Of a stretch of 64,000 nucleotides of DNA, positions 19,101 to 27,612 are shown piece by piece (the first letter of the stretch is position 1; every line of letters begins with the position of its first letter). The stretch spans positions 13,151,246 through 13,215,245 of the forward strand of contig NC_135555.1 in the NCBI RefSeq assembly GCF_964340395.1, written 5' to 3'. A program made the position numbers and the translations under genes. This DNA is from Glandiceps talaboti (lineage: Eukaryota; Hemichordata; Enteropneusta; Spengelidae). A model generated the notes under the pieces. That model did not search any database, had not been told where the DNA came from, and saw only the letters and a program-made list of their open reading frames with translations.

Positions 19101-20269
19101 GTAACAGGCTAACAACTAGGAGATTCCTATGAATAGATAACACAGATAGCTATACAGATATATATCCCAGAGGTGCAGGGTTAGTGTCCAACATCTGCTA
19201 CTTGAAGTAATGAAACGAGATCAGTGGCCTAGCTGAGTATTATAATGAGACAAAGATGAATCCAGAACAAAGAAATCAGACTAGAATCGTGATGTTTCAT
19301 TGATTCAATTGTATATCTTTGTATCTAGATGATAACGGATGGAAACCCAAAGCAACTATCATAGTTCTGCCTCTCATCCTAGCTGTCGTTGTCATGGCAA
19401 TATTTATTGTTATATATGCTGTAGGTAAGTGAAATCCCAATCTCACTGTCATTGTCAGTACCGCTCAAGGGGTTTAATCAACGCGTACTATTTAACTATA
19501 CATGTACTTGTATCACTTGGGAATACGTTTTTCTGTATAGTTACAAAAACCCAAGCATAGCAACTACAATGTTTTGGGAAACAGCAAATGTGGTTGTGTT
19601 TTATAGGGAATATTAAATTAACTTCTGTAATCTGGATAACAAAAAGTATGAACATCTTAACTGTTGAAAAAGTTTTTTTGGCAACAGGTAACATTTGTCT
19701 ATGAATGTTACAGGTAATACGATTTTTTTCCAGTATGGTTACAAAAACCCTTGGAAAACTGTGAAAATGTTTTGGGTAATAGGTCAGGGAATATAAAGTA
19801 TTTCTGTATGATGAAAAAAAATCCCAGCAACATATAAACACTGTAAAAGTGTGTTTCTGGGAACAGTAGGCGTGTATATGGGTGGTACAGGTAACAAACA
19901 TTTATTAACAAACACCTCACCAAACACGACCCACATTCTGAACATGTGCATTGGAGTCGCATTTTAGCTGCAATAATGTTGAGAATTTGCTGAAGATCCA
20001 TGGTCTCCTCAGCATAGTAATCCCACATAAACTTGAACTACCACATATGCTTTGTCTTTTCAATTGTACATGTTTGTATATTATTTATTGTTTAAATTAC
20101 TTTTATTCCAGCAAGAAAAAATCAACGAAATGAAGAAATTATGAGGAATTTTCGACGACAGAAAAGATTCAGTAGTACGGTAGTGACAAGTAATGCATCT
20201 CTGTTGATGAAGACAGACAGATTTAGGAACACAACCATTGCTACAGTTAGCAGCCAAAGTAAGGTCTGA
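5455..20269 (+). CDS. CUB-CUB-LDLa single-pass membrane protein (5' end uncertain)
   Basis: Eight exons join in one frame: 5455-5602, 7708-7988, 8389-8772, 14137-14247, 16004-16159, 17489-17644, 19329-19424, 20112-20269 (TGA at 20267). They give 496 residues plus any upstream part. Domain order is CUB1 (about 1-140), CUB2 (about 145-270), three LDLa-type modules (about 272-410), a transmembrane helix (about 420-443) and a short basic cytoplasmic tail of about 50 residues. CUB and LDLa domains bind proteins or lipoproteins, usually with calcium, so this is probably a cell-surface receptor or co-receptor; the ligand cannot be inferred. From CUB2 onward every intron is phase 1, the classic signature of shuffled extracellular modules. 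It resembles neuropilin/tolloid-like and LDLR-related receptors in architecture, but I do not assign it to a named family. It is convergent with the WDR97 gene downstream. Confidence 0.85.
5700..5950 (+). mobile_element. tRNA-derived SINE-like insertion
   Basis: A tRNA-like head includes a near-perfect RNA polymerase III B box, GGTTCAAATCC (about 5746-5756), preceded at a tRNA-like distance by a weak A-box-like string (GCAATGGTTGTAAGC). A non-tRNA body follows, with AACCCAAACCCAGGG and a conserved-looking ATGTCTCACTCAC stretch. The 3' end is not clear because the minisatellite begins at about 5980. It lies in the first CUB intron on the gene's sense strand. Confidence 0.5.
5980..6975. repeat. 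42-bp minisatellite, 24 copies, open on both strands
   Basis: About 24 head-to-tail copies of a 42-bp unit are present; two copies are 39 bp. On the plus strand the unit translates as [14 protein letters not shown], and on the minus strand as a different 14-residue repeat, [14 protein letters not shown]. Both frames stay open for about 1 kb because the unit is a multiple of three and the indels are 3 bp. It sits between two exons that together make one CUB domain and whose phases join cleanly without it, so I read it as intronic and not as coding sequence. Units vary mainly at the G/R/W, R/M/L and M/V positions. Confidence 0.9.
7708..7988 (+). CDS. Exon: C-terminal half of CUB1
   Basis: The acceptor is TTCATCAG and the donor AAAG|gtatga. 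The joined reading runs [18 protein letters not shown], the usual I.L.F.dldl...C CUB core, and ends with ASFHIKYQI, the last CUB strand. Cysteines three and four of the domain are in this exon (GCV, PLCG). The exon ends in phase 1. Confidence 0.85.
8389..8772 (+). CDS. Exon: complete CUB2 domain
   Basis: A 384-nt exon after a long pyrimidine tract (acceptor TTCTTACAG) and before AAAAG|gtagga. It is phase 1 at both ends and codes one whole CUB domain: [13 protein letters not shown], then a C.W.I block, then [16 protein letters not shown], then [11 protein letters not shown]. The glutamate in FKLED and the aspartate in KADY occupy the positions of the calcium-binding acidic residues in CUB domains of the tolloid/C1r type, so calcium binding is likely here. 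Confidence 0.9.
9089..9476. mobile_element. MITE with ~35-bp inverted ends (TTTGGTTCC family)
   Basis: The left end, at about 9089-9126, reads TAGGCC...A-run...GTTTGGTTCCAGTTAC. The right end, read in reverse complement from 9476, gives TAAGGCG...A-run...TTTGTTTGGTTCCGATTAC. The two ends are clear inverted repeats, with about 388 bp between the outer edges. There is no coding capacity. Flanking TA/TTA strings could be a target duplication but are too short to be sure. Confidence 0.65.
9995..10179. repeat. Compound tetranucleotide microsatellite (TAGA/TAGG)n
   Basis: About 185 bp of TAGA units with an internal block of TAGG units (about 10058-10095) lies in the CUB2-LDLa intron. Long open frames here are low-complexity artefacts. 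Confidence 0.95.
10936..11300. mobile_element. Foldback (near-palindromic) element, ~170-bp arms
   Basis: The two halves are imperfect reverse complements along their length. Left-arm landmarks are AACACTTGGCAC, GACTTGTATTAC, AACAGGGAAAGTAAA and ACAAATGGAA. Right-arm landmarks are their reverse complements, in mirrored order: GTAATACAAGTC, GTGCCAAGTGTT, TTTACTTTCCCTGTT and TTCCATTTGT. The centre is near 11118. It has no coding capacity, so it is probably a non-autonomous foldback transposon. Confidence 0.7.
11690..12120. mobile_element. MITE with ~38-bp inverted ends (GGGATGATCACACAATG)
   Basis: The left end begins GGGATGATCACACAATG, followed by GCACAAGCTCATTAAGC. The right end, in reverse complement, begins GGGATGATCACACAATG, followed by CACACAAGCTCAATAAGC. 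The first 17 bp match exactly. The element is about 430 bp, non-coding, and sits in the same intron as the other elements. A clear target-site duplication is not visible. Confidence 0.75.
12630..13060. mobile_element. Foldback element with nested hairpin
   Basis: The outer inverted ends are GAACTGGAGG..GCATATGCG (12631-12651) and CGCATATATGCCTCCAGTTC (near 13037-13056). Inner arms also mirror each other (TTATTCCCATTGTTTAT... against ...ATAAACATTGGGAATAA; AGCTGTTATC against GATAACAGCT). A separate perfect hairpin, CATAGACAGTAGA at 12963-12975 and TCTACTGTCTATG at 12983-12995, lies near the right side. The whole is non-coding. Confidence 0.65.
14085..14136 (+). repeat. (TTCTA)n microsatellite forming the acceptor of the LDLa1 exon
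   Basis: About ten TTCTA units run without a break into TTCTAG, the acceptor of the first LDLa exon. The microsatellite therefore supplies the polypyrimidine tract and the AG itself. Confidence 0.9.
14137..14247 (+). CDS. Exon: LDLa module 1
   Basis: A 111-nt symmetric phase 1-1 exon coding one complete LDLa repeat. The order is C...LFKC, then VQCI, then LLCDGVSDC and NDRDEYC, with all six cysteines and the acidic calcium cage (D, D, D, E) in place. The donor is GCA|gtaagt. Confidence 0.92.
15381..15730. mobile_element. TTAA-ended foldback element, copy A
   Basis: The left arm starts TTAAAGTGGCCATATGGATG, continues with GAGGATTGGGTATTTATTTT, and passes through CATGGCTTCCTACTTG and AACATAGACCAAGTCTGTGT. 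The right arm mirrors it (ACACAGACTTGGTCTATGTT, CAAGTAGGAAGCCATG, ATCCTCATCCATATGGCC). The arms are nearly perfect reverse complements over about 150 bp. Copy B at 18095-18372 is the same family. Confidence 0.8.
15733..15915. mobile_element. Degraded right half of the TTAA-ended family
   Basis: Directly after copy A, a second, more diverged right arm is present: GGACTTGGTGTATGTTGTTT, then AAAATCCAAAATGA, then CTCATCCATATGGCCACTTT. It reads as the remains of an older copy into or beside which copy A inserted. Confidence 0.55.
16004..16159 (+). CDS. Exon: LDLa module 2, with long insertion
   Basis: A 156-nt symmetric phase 1-1 exon (acceptor TGTTCCAG, donor ATTG|gtaggt). It reads TCLHC, GTCI, then an unusually long loop rich in aromatic residues ([11 protein letters not shown]), then [14 protein letters not shown]. 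The calcium-cage D/E residues are kept. Its sixth cysteine is supplied by the next exon (DVC). The last 22 bases of this exon are the seed of the 40-bp tandem array that follows. Confidence 0.8.
16138..16400 (+). repeat. Seven ~40-bp tandem copies of an exon end plus its splice donor
   Basis: Copies start at about 16138, 16178, 16218, 16258, 16297, 16337 and 16377. Each begins GATGGTAyGGATGAA, the codons for the DGTDE calcium motif, and runs through the ATTG|gtaggt donor into the intron. Copy 1 is the functional exon end. Copies 2 and 4 keep the gtaggt donor, 3 and 6 read gtagat, and 5 is GATAGG. The array is therefore a ladder of decoy 5' splice sites. Confidence 0.85.
16980..17185. repeat. 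Mixed TCTG/CATC/CTAC microsatellite tract
   Basis: Clustered, interrupted tetranucleotide runs (TGTC, CATC, CCTAC, CCAC, TAGC) lie in the LDLa2-LDLa3 intron. The open frame over it is a low-complexity artefact. Confidence 0.85.
17489..17644 (+). CDS. Exon: LDLa-like module 3 lacking one disulfide pair
   Basis: A 156-nt symmetric phase 1-1 exon (acceptor CCCACCAG, donor GTCT|gtaagt). Its first cysteine (DVC) best completes module 2. The rest reads [26 protein letters not shown], which are C2, C4, C5 and C6 of an LDLa repeat. The C3 position is occupied by an aromatic or aliphatic stretch. C1 and C3 pair with each other in this fold, so both partners of one disulfide appear to be missing together. 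Confidence 0.8.
18095..18372. mobile_element. TTAA-ended foldback element, copy B (complete, 278 bp)
   Basis: The element starts TTAAAGTGGCCATAGGGATG and ends CATCCATATGGCCACTTTAA, so both edges are TTAA. The arms are near-perfect reverse complements that share GAGGATTGGGTATTTATTTT and GTGAAACnACnTAGACCAAG with copy A. TTAA edges are what piggyBac-type elements leave, but no transposase is present to confirm that. Confidence 0.8.
18836..18892 (+). mobile_element. Possible tRNA-like SINE head
   Basis: A short stretch has an A-box-like AGCAGTTGTTAATGC followed by the B-box-like GGTTCAATCTC. No SINE body can be delimited, so this is weak. Confidence 0.25.
19329..19424 (+). CDS. Exon: transmembrane segment
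   Basis: A 96-nt symmetric phase 1-1 exon (acceptor TATCTAG, donor GTAG|gtaagt) coding a short linker NGWKPK and an unbroken hydrophobic helix ([20 protein letters not shown]). This fixes the protein as single-pass, with the CUB and LDLa modules outside if an N-terminal signal peptide is present. Confidence 0.9.
19523..19900. repeat. Two ~190-bp diverged tandem copies in last intron
   Basis: Each copy has a GTTACAAAAACCC string, then ATGTTTTGGG, then GGGAATATnAA, then an ACAGGTAACA string, starting near 19523 and 19715. No coding potential is supported. Confidence 0.5.
20112..20269 (+). CDS. Exon: cytoplasmic tail and stop
   Basis: The acceptor is TTATTCCAG. It codes a basic tail starting ARKNQRNEE, with FRRQKRFSS and several S/T residues, and ending SSQSKV then TGA. 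The Arg/Lys-rich stretch right after the helix fits the positive-inside rule. The tail ends in SKV, which only loosely resembles a class I PDZ ligand (S/T-x-hydrophobic). Confidence 0.88.
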
Positions 20270-21443
20270 GATTCAAGAAAACTGGAAAAATTACAAACTC
20301 TACACATTTTGGCATGTATATTTATATATTTACCATATTACCTGAAAAAATATGATGCTCTGGTGTTATTTCATTTTCGTAGATCAACAGTAAAAATATT
20401 TTGATAACAGATGTATATATTAACTGATGAAGTGAGCAATGGTGTCTGTGGTACTGTGTGTATTGTTAGTTGTCAAAAACTGATTATTTTCGTAGAGAAC
20501 TGCCACTGTATTTTGGGGGGCAAGATTGTTAACTTGTTTAATTTTGTAAAACTGCTAAATAGTATGTACTTTCTACTTCTTTATCAATTTCATTGAAAAA
20601 TGTAAAACCAGTTGAGCTGAAAATGGAGCTGCAATAAGTTTGGAGTTGAAGAACATACATTTGTTGAACAGCATGTTTTGATTTTGAGCAAGGCGTCTAT
20701 GTCTATTAATTTGTGGGGTTTGATAGTTTGCAATATCTGCATGACGTGGGTGAATTCCAATTTGATTATTGTCTACTATAACATACTTTTCAGAACAAAT
20801 TCTTTGATTTACTCTGGCTTCACTTGATTGTCAAACTTTTTGAACATTTAGACTCCCCATGTCTGGTTGATTTTGGCTTCAAAGGTTTCATGCATGTTAG
20901 TTTTGTATGTCCTCCAGATGTAAGCTCTCACATGGGGCTTGTCATTGAACACCAGCTGTCATTTGAGGCTTACACTTCTCTCATCAATACTGCCCTCAAG
21001 GGACAGAGGTGTAGACATCATGGCGTAAATAATAAATAGGTGAAATAAGTTCACACCTTTTTGTACTGAATTACTCAAGGATACATGAAAAGTGATTTCC
21101 CTAGCCACTCTTAGTTATCACTGTAGAACATAAGTCCTACGTGATTTTACGTTTCAAAGAAAATAACATTTTGGTGTTTTGTTTAATAGCTAGAAGTCGT
21201 CAAACATCTTCAAGAGCTCATAGCAAGCCAAATATAATGACAGATGTGATGCTGTCATTCACATAATACATTATGTAACCAGTCAGCTTTTTATCAGCTC
21301 GCAATATTTACAAATTGACTACATACTAGTATTAGGCATCATTGCTTGCCAAGTGACTACATTAGAAGGGCCATACACTAGACTTGTGATTAAAACAATT
21401 GAAACAGTGTGTTTTAACACCTAATGTGAGTGCTGAAAATTAT

Positions 21444-21670
21444 TGTGGGCTGTCAGTGGAATTGCTTTGGTGTTGATTATGGGCCTACAGTGAAATCACT
21501 TCAATATTGATTGTGGGCCCTCAGTGGAATTGCTTTGGTGCTGATTATGGGAACACCGTGGAATCGCTTCAATGTTGATTGTTGGTCCTCAGTGGAATTG
21601 CTTTGGTGCTGATTATGGGAACACCGTGGAATCGCTTCAATGTTGGTTGTGGCATACAGTAGAATCACTC
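21444..21670. repeat. Three ~75-bp tandem copies (GTGGAATTGCTTTGGTG)
   Basis: Three copies contain GTGGAATTGCTTTGGTGnTG, then GATTATGGG, then GTGnAATCnCTTCAATnTTG. The last two copies are nearly identical, which implies a recent duplication. They lie in the 3' flank of the CUB/LDLa gene. Confidence 0.8.
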
Positions 21671-21885
21671 GACTTTTGTGTTCCTTGTAGTACTTTCTTA
21701 CTATTAAAATTACACAGTGTACTTCCTTACCTCTAGAGGGGTTGCAGAAAATACTGTTGTTTAGCCACCCATCAAAACCTGTTTAGTATTATCATGTTGT
21801 ATACTAGTTAGTTTAAGTTTTGCTGTTTACCAGGTATAATTTACAAAATACAAAACATTAAAAAGTTGTAATTTTCAAATTTTTA

Positions 21886-22137
21886 TTTACAAAAAATGGA
21901 TTTCACAAAGTGTGATAAAGATATATATATGGTATATGTGTTGATTTCATCGAAACAACACTGGTACAACTGAAATGTACATAGTATTTGAAAATGTGTG
22001 TGAAATATACATCATTTGTAATTTACCAACAAAAAAAAATGGATTTCACAATGTGATAAAGATATGCGTGTGTTGATTTCATGAAAAAGAACTCTCACAA
22101 CTGAAATGTACATAGTATTTGAAAATGTGTGTGAAAT
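21886..22137. repeat. ~130-bp direct duplication
   Basis: Two copies, starting about 21893 and 22040, share ATGGATTTCACAA, GTGATAAAGATAT, GTGTTGATTTCAT and the long identical block ACTGAAATGTACATAGTATT. The second is shorter at the microsatellite. Confidence 0.8.
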
Positions 22138-22551
22138 TGATTTGTTCAACAACAAAAAATTGATTTGAAATTGATTTGTTCAAAGAAAAAGAAAAAAAAA
22201 GGAAAGAAATCTACAAGTGGAAGATATTATGTGAAATCTTGATTAACCATTTTCAGACACACATTCAAGCAAAAGTATTAGAATTTATCAGTTCTGTACT
22301 TCATTTACAAAACATATGAAACAGACATTCAGATTTATGTATGAAACTGAATGGTTACCAATATATTTACGATGTTGTCGGACGGATACAACTCATCAAT
22401 CTTAATAAGTACCTATATTTTGCACTTTGTAACATATTTATGATAAAAAGATGTATATATACATGTACACAATGGAGGTATCACAGTCTAGCTGCTATTA
22501 TGTCCATTTCAATTAAAATATATTAACATATTTCATGTTGAAATTGACGGC

Positions 22552-22629
22552 AATAAAAAATATTTATTATGTACACATTACTGAAAGTCATTCATTGTTG
22601 TTTATTTCCAAGCTATTAAATTCTTTATT
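22552..22629. terminator. Overlapping poly(A) region of two convergent genes (candidate)
   Basis: AATAAA occurs on the plus strand at 22552-22557. On the minus strand the same signal (seen as TTTATT) occurs at 22563, 22601 and 22624. If used, the CUB/LDLa and WDR97 transcripts would end within about 80 bp of each other or overlap. This rests on hexamers alone, which are frequent in AT-rich DNA. Confidence 0.3.
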
Positions 22630-23165
22630 GCTATTTCATTTTCAGAATAGAGCTCACAAGTGTCTAGGAAATTGATCGAAAAATTGTCTAACATATACAT
22701 AAGACAGTCTCACATGTGACATACAATGTACATTTCGATATACTGCAGTAATTTGTTTAAGTATATATACATATATGTGTTTGTATACAGTAATTGTTAT
22801 GTATATACATAACCTATTTTTATGTACATCCGTTGTTATCCTGTGTATATATCTATACTATATTTTGCTATGTGTACAGTTAGATCCTTATTGTTTGTAC
22901 CGATTGTGATCTCTTAGCTTGTATTAGCTAAATGTCACTCACTTTTTTACACTACATTGAAAGTGTTTGTTCATTCCTTCATATTTGTTGTACCGTTATT
23001 TGTGATGGTCAGTTCAGTTACTATTTACATTATGTCAATGTTTTGGTTGTAAATCTGGGGGTGTATGTATGGATTTGTATCATGGTGTGTGTATGGGTGT
23101 AAGTGTATGTGTGTATGCATGTCAAAATATATGTGTATGTGGTATATGTATACGGTATGTGTATG

Positions 23166-23167
<2 letters not shown>

Positions 23168-23197
<30 letters not shown>
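23168..23197. repeat. (GT)n microsatellite in WDR97 3' flank
   Basis: About 14 uninterrupted GT units, preceded by a longer imperfect GTAT/GTGT region from about 23060. Confidence 0.95.
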
Positions 23198-23198
<1 letters not shown>

Positions 23199-23220
23199 CT
23201 GTCTCTTTTAATAGTTTGTT

Positions 23221-23447
23221 CTATCTCATCTCAGCAGACCTAACATAAGACTGACCAGGTACAAAGTATTTCTGTGATGATTTGAGTGTTAAAAGTATAG
23301 GTTGATGGAACTGTTCATAGTAGTCAGCAGGACTAGGGAATGGGTTCATGACGACTGTCTTCATAGGTAGATCAATCTTATGTGTAAATCCATACAAACC
23401 ATCATAGTCCATTCTACGGTTGGGATATAATGGCGGCAGCTTGAATT
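23221..23447 (-). CDS. WDR97: WDR97 exon 32 (C-terminus and stop)
   Basis: The acceptor is TCATTAG. Residues about 1517-1591 begin EFKLPPLYPNRR and end with QKYFVPGQSYVRSAEMR and the stop. The QKYF.PG..Y ending matches the conserved end of the family. Confidence 0.9.
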
Positions 23448-26400
23448 CTAATGAATAGAAAAATAATGACATGAACACAGAGTGTGTTAACTTTGTAAAT
23501 CAGATTACAGACTTATCTTTTTTGAAACACCCCCAACCCACCACCCCCATCACCATATATTGAGGAGTTAAAAACTCATAAAACGTATTTCCCGGATTTA
23601 TGACAAATCTGGAAAATTAACAGCAATAATGAATAATTTGATTCTTGGGCAGAACCACTGACAGAGATGTGCATTGTCATGATGTACAAAAATCAGGGTA
23701 TAAATCTCATATTTTTTTTGTTTGAACATGTGTACGTTGGTTTGTGAGTAGTGTTTCTGTATTAACTGTAGAATTATCAAACTCACCTAATGCTGCTAAG
23801 GATGTCTCTCTATGAGGCTTACACCTGCTGGTGTGAGTTTCACCAAGACGAACCAAACTGGGTTTACTATGTGGGGAAATATGAAAATGAAAAGATTTTT
23901 AGTTTAAGATGAAGAACATGGCAATTTTAGTATGGACATAACACTTGTTACTGTATATCATGGACTTGTAAAGTTGGCTGAGGAGAGAAAACCAATATTA
24001 ATATGCATGATGCTGAAAATTGAATATGTAACTTCATCTTTCTCTTGATGATGTCTGGCAAACAAGCTGTAAAAAAAAAGATTATTTTCCTTGCAGTTCA
24101 TGAACTAAATAACTTTTGATAAAATTACATTTAATATATACGGAACTACAAATGATATCAAGTTAGTGCAAAGTTTGGTAACAAAATAGATGTTTGGTCA
24201 TAGCAGGGGAAATAAGCACCGAACCTGCCAGGAGCACATGCAAAGGTTTTCAAGAGAAGTCTGCATATGTGTACATACAAATGCTTTGTAGTGTACCTTC
24301 CATTTACTATACAAATATTCATTTGGTAAAAAGTGCTTAGCGTTATATGTTTAAATATATGAGCGATTTGGTTTGCCAGAATGTGAAAGCAAGTCGGAAA
24401 ACAGTTATACTGGTATAGTTTGAGCCAAGTAGTGTGCAAGAAGTGTAATATGAAATATAGTGTATCAACAGTGCAAGTATATCAGTATCCCAATGTGTTA
24501 CCTTTCTCTCTCCTTCTTCTTACTATTGTATGCAAGAAAATATGCAAAGAGTTGTCAAAGTTAGGTAATGAAAAGTTATTGTTTAGTGGTTCACATACTT
24601 TGGTATTTATTTGGACAGACAATGAATTCCATTCACATTGAAAAAAAGACAACTTTATCTCATATCATTACAATGTGAGAGGTAAGTCTTGTAAAGTCAA
24701 TGTCATGCTAGTGGTAGACACAGCAAAGCATAGACAATAGAGGAGAAAACCTTCCCGCCACCTTCATTGTCTATGACTAAAGTTAGCTTTTTCAGAAATT
24801 CACTCTGGTTAGGATTAAAGTCAGGATTAGGAAGTATACTCAAAGAAACCACACTGTGTTAGCATAGTTTGTATACATTGCAATGACTGTGTGAGTTTGG
24901 TACAGGAATCGAGAGAAATACCAAGCCAAGCAAAATAAATGGACAAACAAAAGACAAACTAAATCAAAACTAAGAGAAACAAAAATTTCAAAAGAAAAAA
25001 AACCAACAAAAGTGTTTTTAGGAGTCACTCTTTTTGTTATGTTTCCATTTCTCTACCTTTCTGGAAGAGGAGGCGTTGGTTTCTTTGGTCGTTTTCTTTC
25101 GCGTTTTTCCTGCCTCTCTTTTTCTCTTTGTTGTCTTTCTGCTCGCTCTTTCTCCCTTTAGTAAAGTTTGATATATGGATATTGTTTTTGTCATTTGATG
25201 ATAAAACTGAGCCTAAAAAATCTTCTTAAAGGCCAAAGTCATACAAATGAATTGAATATTTTGTATTTGCTTCACATCTGATGATATTTGAAAAAGAACT
25301 ATTGTCTCAAAATTTGTAGCTTATGATTTACACCACTGTGTACTTTATGCAACCAATTGCTGATAACTTCAACATTCTGAGAACGGCTTCCAATGTACTA
25401 GTATCAGCTTTGGCATTACAATAGCGCCACCATACAGCACAGATAACCACACCATTTGTTTTTATACAAGCGTGATCTGAGTCATATTTTTATCCTCGGG
25501 GGATGTCAGGCAAACGTATATGTACAAAAATAAATAAATGAATAAATAAATAAATATAAATAAAGAGGAAAAAATCACAACACAAATACCTTTTGATTTC
25601 CTCAAATAGCTCTCTTTAAAAAGAATGAAATGAATGATAAAATAGTAAGTTGGTATTAATGAAATGTAAGTAAACACCTTGTGAAAAAGTGCATGAGTAG
25701 AGTTATGACTGTTGATTGATATTGTATACAACACTTTCAAGTATGTGATACTCAGTGGGAGCATTTCTTTGCACGATAGAAAGACGTTCAAATACATGTG
25801 CATTTATAGGCTGTATATGGTGAAATAGATGTGCATAATTTATTTGTAAACAATACCATTATACATGTAACACACTAAGATTTAACAAAATGTCAACCAC
25901 AATTATTACTTGTTTCATATCTAGCAGCAACAACAACACTGACTTTTGTTGTGCCATGGTGTATGTGACACTTTGTGCTTATAACAGTAATTGCCTACTA
26001 GAACTGTGAAATTCTGCAATAACATGACAGCAACTATTACTGCTTTATACACGGTGTTTGCGTACAACTTGTGATAATATTAGTCATTCTGTCACTGCTT
26101 GGTGCATGAGAGATAAAAGTACATATAGTTGATACAATGTCTGAAAGAAATCACTTGGTTACCTGGATGTCTTAAATTCCTCTGTGGACTCCCTTTGTAG
26201 CAATGAATGAAATGTACATTTATTAATGCATGGCAATTCAAGAGATGTCCTGTGCCCTTGATGGCCAAGCTCTTTCAGGGAAAGAGCAGGTCAATGAGAA
26301 CATGACACAAAGTATCTTTAAATTATACAGTCATCGGTGGTGTGATTGATAACCGTAAGTTTATATAATATCACCTAGTAGTCAAATTAAGGATTAAGAG

Positions 26401-27494
26401 TGAGTCTTGAGGAGCAAATTCTTGAGTTATCACACGAACATCAAAAACATTTAAATTCATACAAAGGTTAGATTCATTCAAAGGAAACTTTGGTTTTAAT
26501 GTACTTTATACTTCCACAACAATTTCAGACTACCAGCATGTGCCACAGGATTTGCACATACAGTTGTGTTTTCATAAAGGGCAGAAAATACATACTTGCT
26601 AGCAAAATTAGCAAAGACGTATTAGTATCACAGCAAATCTACTGTAACTATAGTACATTAGGAATGCAAACCAGACTCAGCTATCACACCATGTAGTATA
26701 CACACACTGCAAAATGTTTTATAACAGATTGAGGAATAAATTAGCAATGTTATGTACTGTCAATCTGAAAAGAGAGAGAGACTGGAAGCTTCTAGATCAG
26801 TCCTTTAAATTCAATATTACATTCCACATTAAAATTCAAAAATCAACAAAAAAATGTAATGATGGATGAAGGGACTTGGCCAGTAGGGGTTGAGGACTGA
26901 CAAGGGAAATAGCAGATCACAGCACTCTTGAAGTTGTAAAAAAAATACATAACACTTCAATAATCTATATTGCAGTGTATTATACCTGTCATATTCTGAT
27001 GGTTCAGATTTTTCTGAAATATCCTTCAGGTCTCCTAACTGATCCCTGTGTTTGCATGGTGTGAAATGAACGGGTAAAATGTAACAACAATTATAGAATG
27101 TGTTAGAAAGGTTTAATGCAGTGCTTTCATGTTCAATACTAACTCCAATAAGGTACAAAATGTTTTAAAAAATACACTGTGTTAGGGTTTTGATGTGAAA
27201 CTTTCATATTGCCAACTCTAATAAGGCATAAAATGACAAAAAATAAACTGTTAGTGCAGAGCAATTGTCAACTCCAAGGTCATGTCATGGGTTAGTCCAT
27301 AGTCATACACTGCAAACCACTGCATATTATTAACACAACATGTCATGCGTTACTTTAGACAAATGAGAATTGACTACAGCCTGTTTGGAGATCAAATACA
27401 GTTAATTCTGAAATAGCGTTAGTACTAAATCACACACATGATGATTGAAAGACATCTAGATTTTGTTACTTCAATCTTTGTCTGTCTCTTTCTG

Positions 27495-27580
<86 letters not shown>

Positions 27581-27581
27581 C

Positions 27582-27612
<31 letters not shown>

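Larger units (their letters stand above)
20270..22557 (+). other. Presumed 3' UTR and flank of the CUB/LDLa gene
   Basis: No further coding is seen. A candidate AATAAA at 22552-22557 would give a 2.3-kb UTR; another at 21031-21036 would give a shorter one. The short open frame at 20824-21039 shows no domain and lies after the stop. Two repeat families (21444-21670 and 21886-22137) lie inside the longer version. Confidence 0.4.

Noticed and set aside
20824-21039. 71-residue plus-strand open frame in the 3' flank
   Set aside because: No domain, lies after the receptor stop codon, and no splice signals or conserved residues were recognised.
26255-26290. Short GCTCTTTC/GAAAGAGC hairpin
   Set aside because: An 8-bp stem is expected by chance in a window this size.
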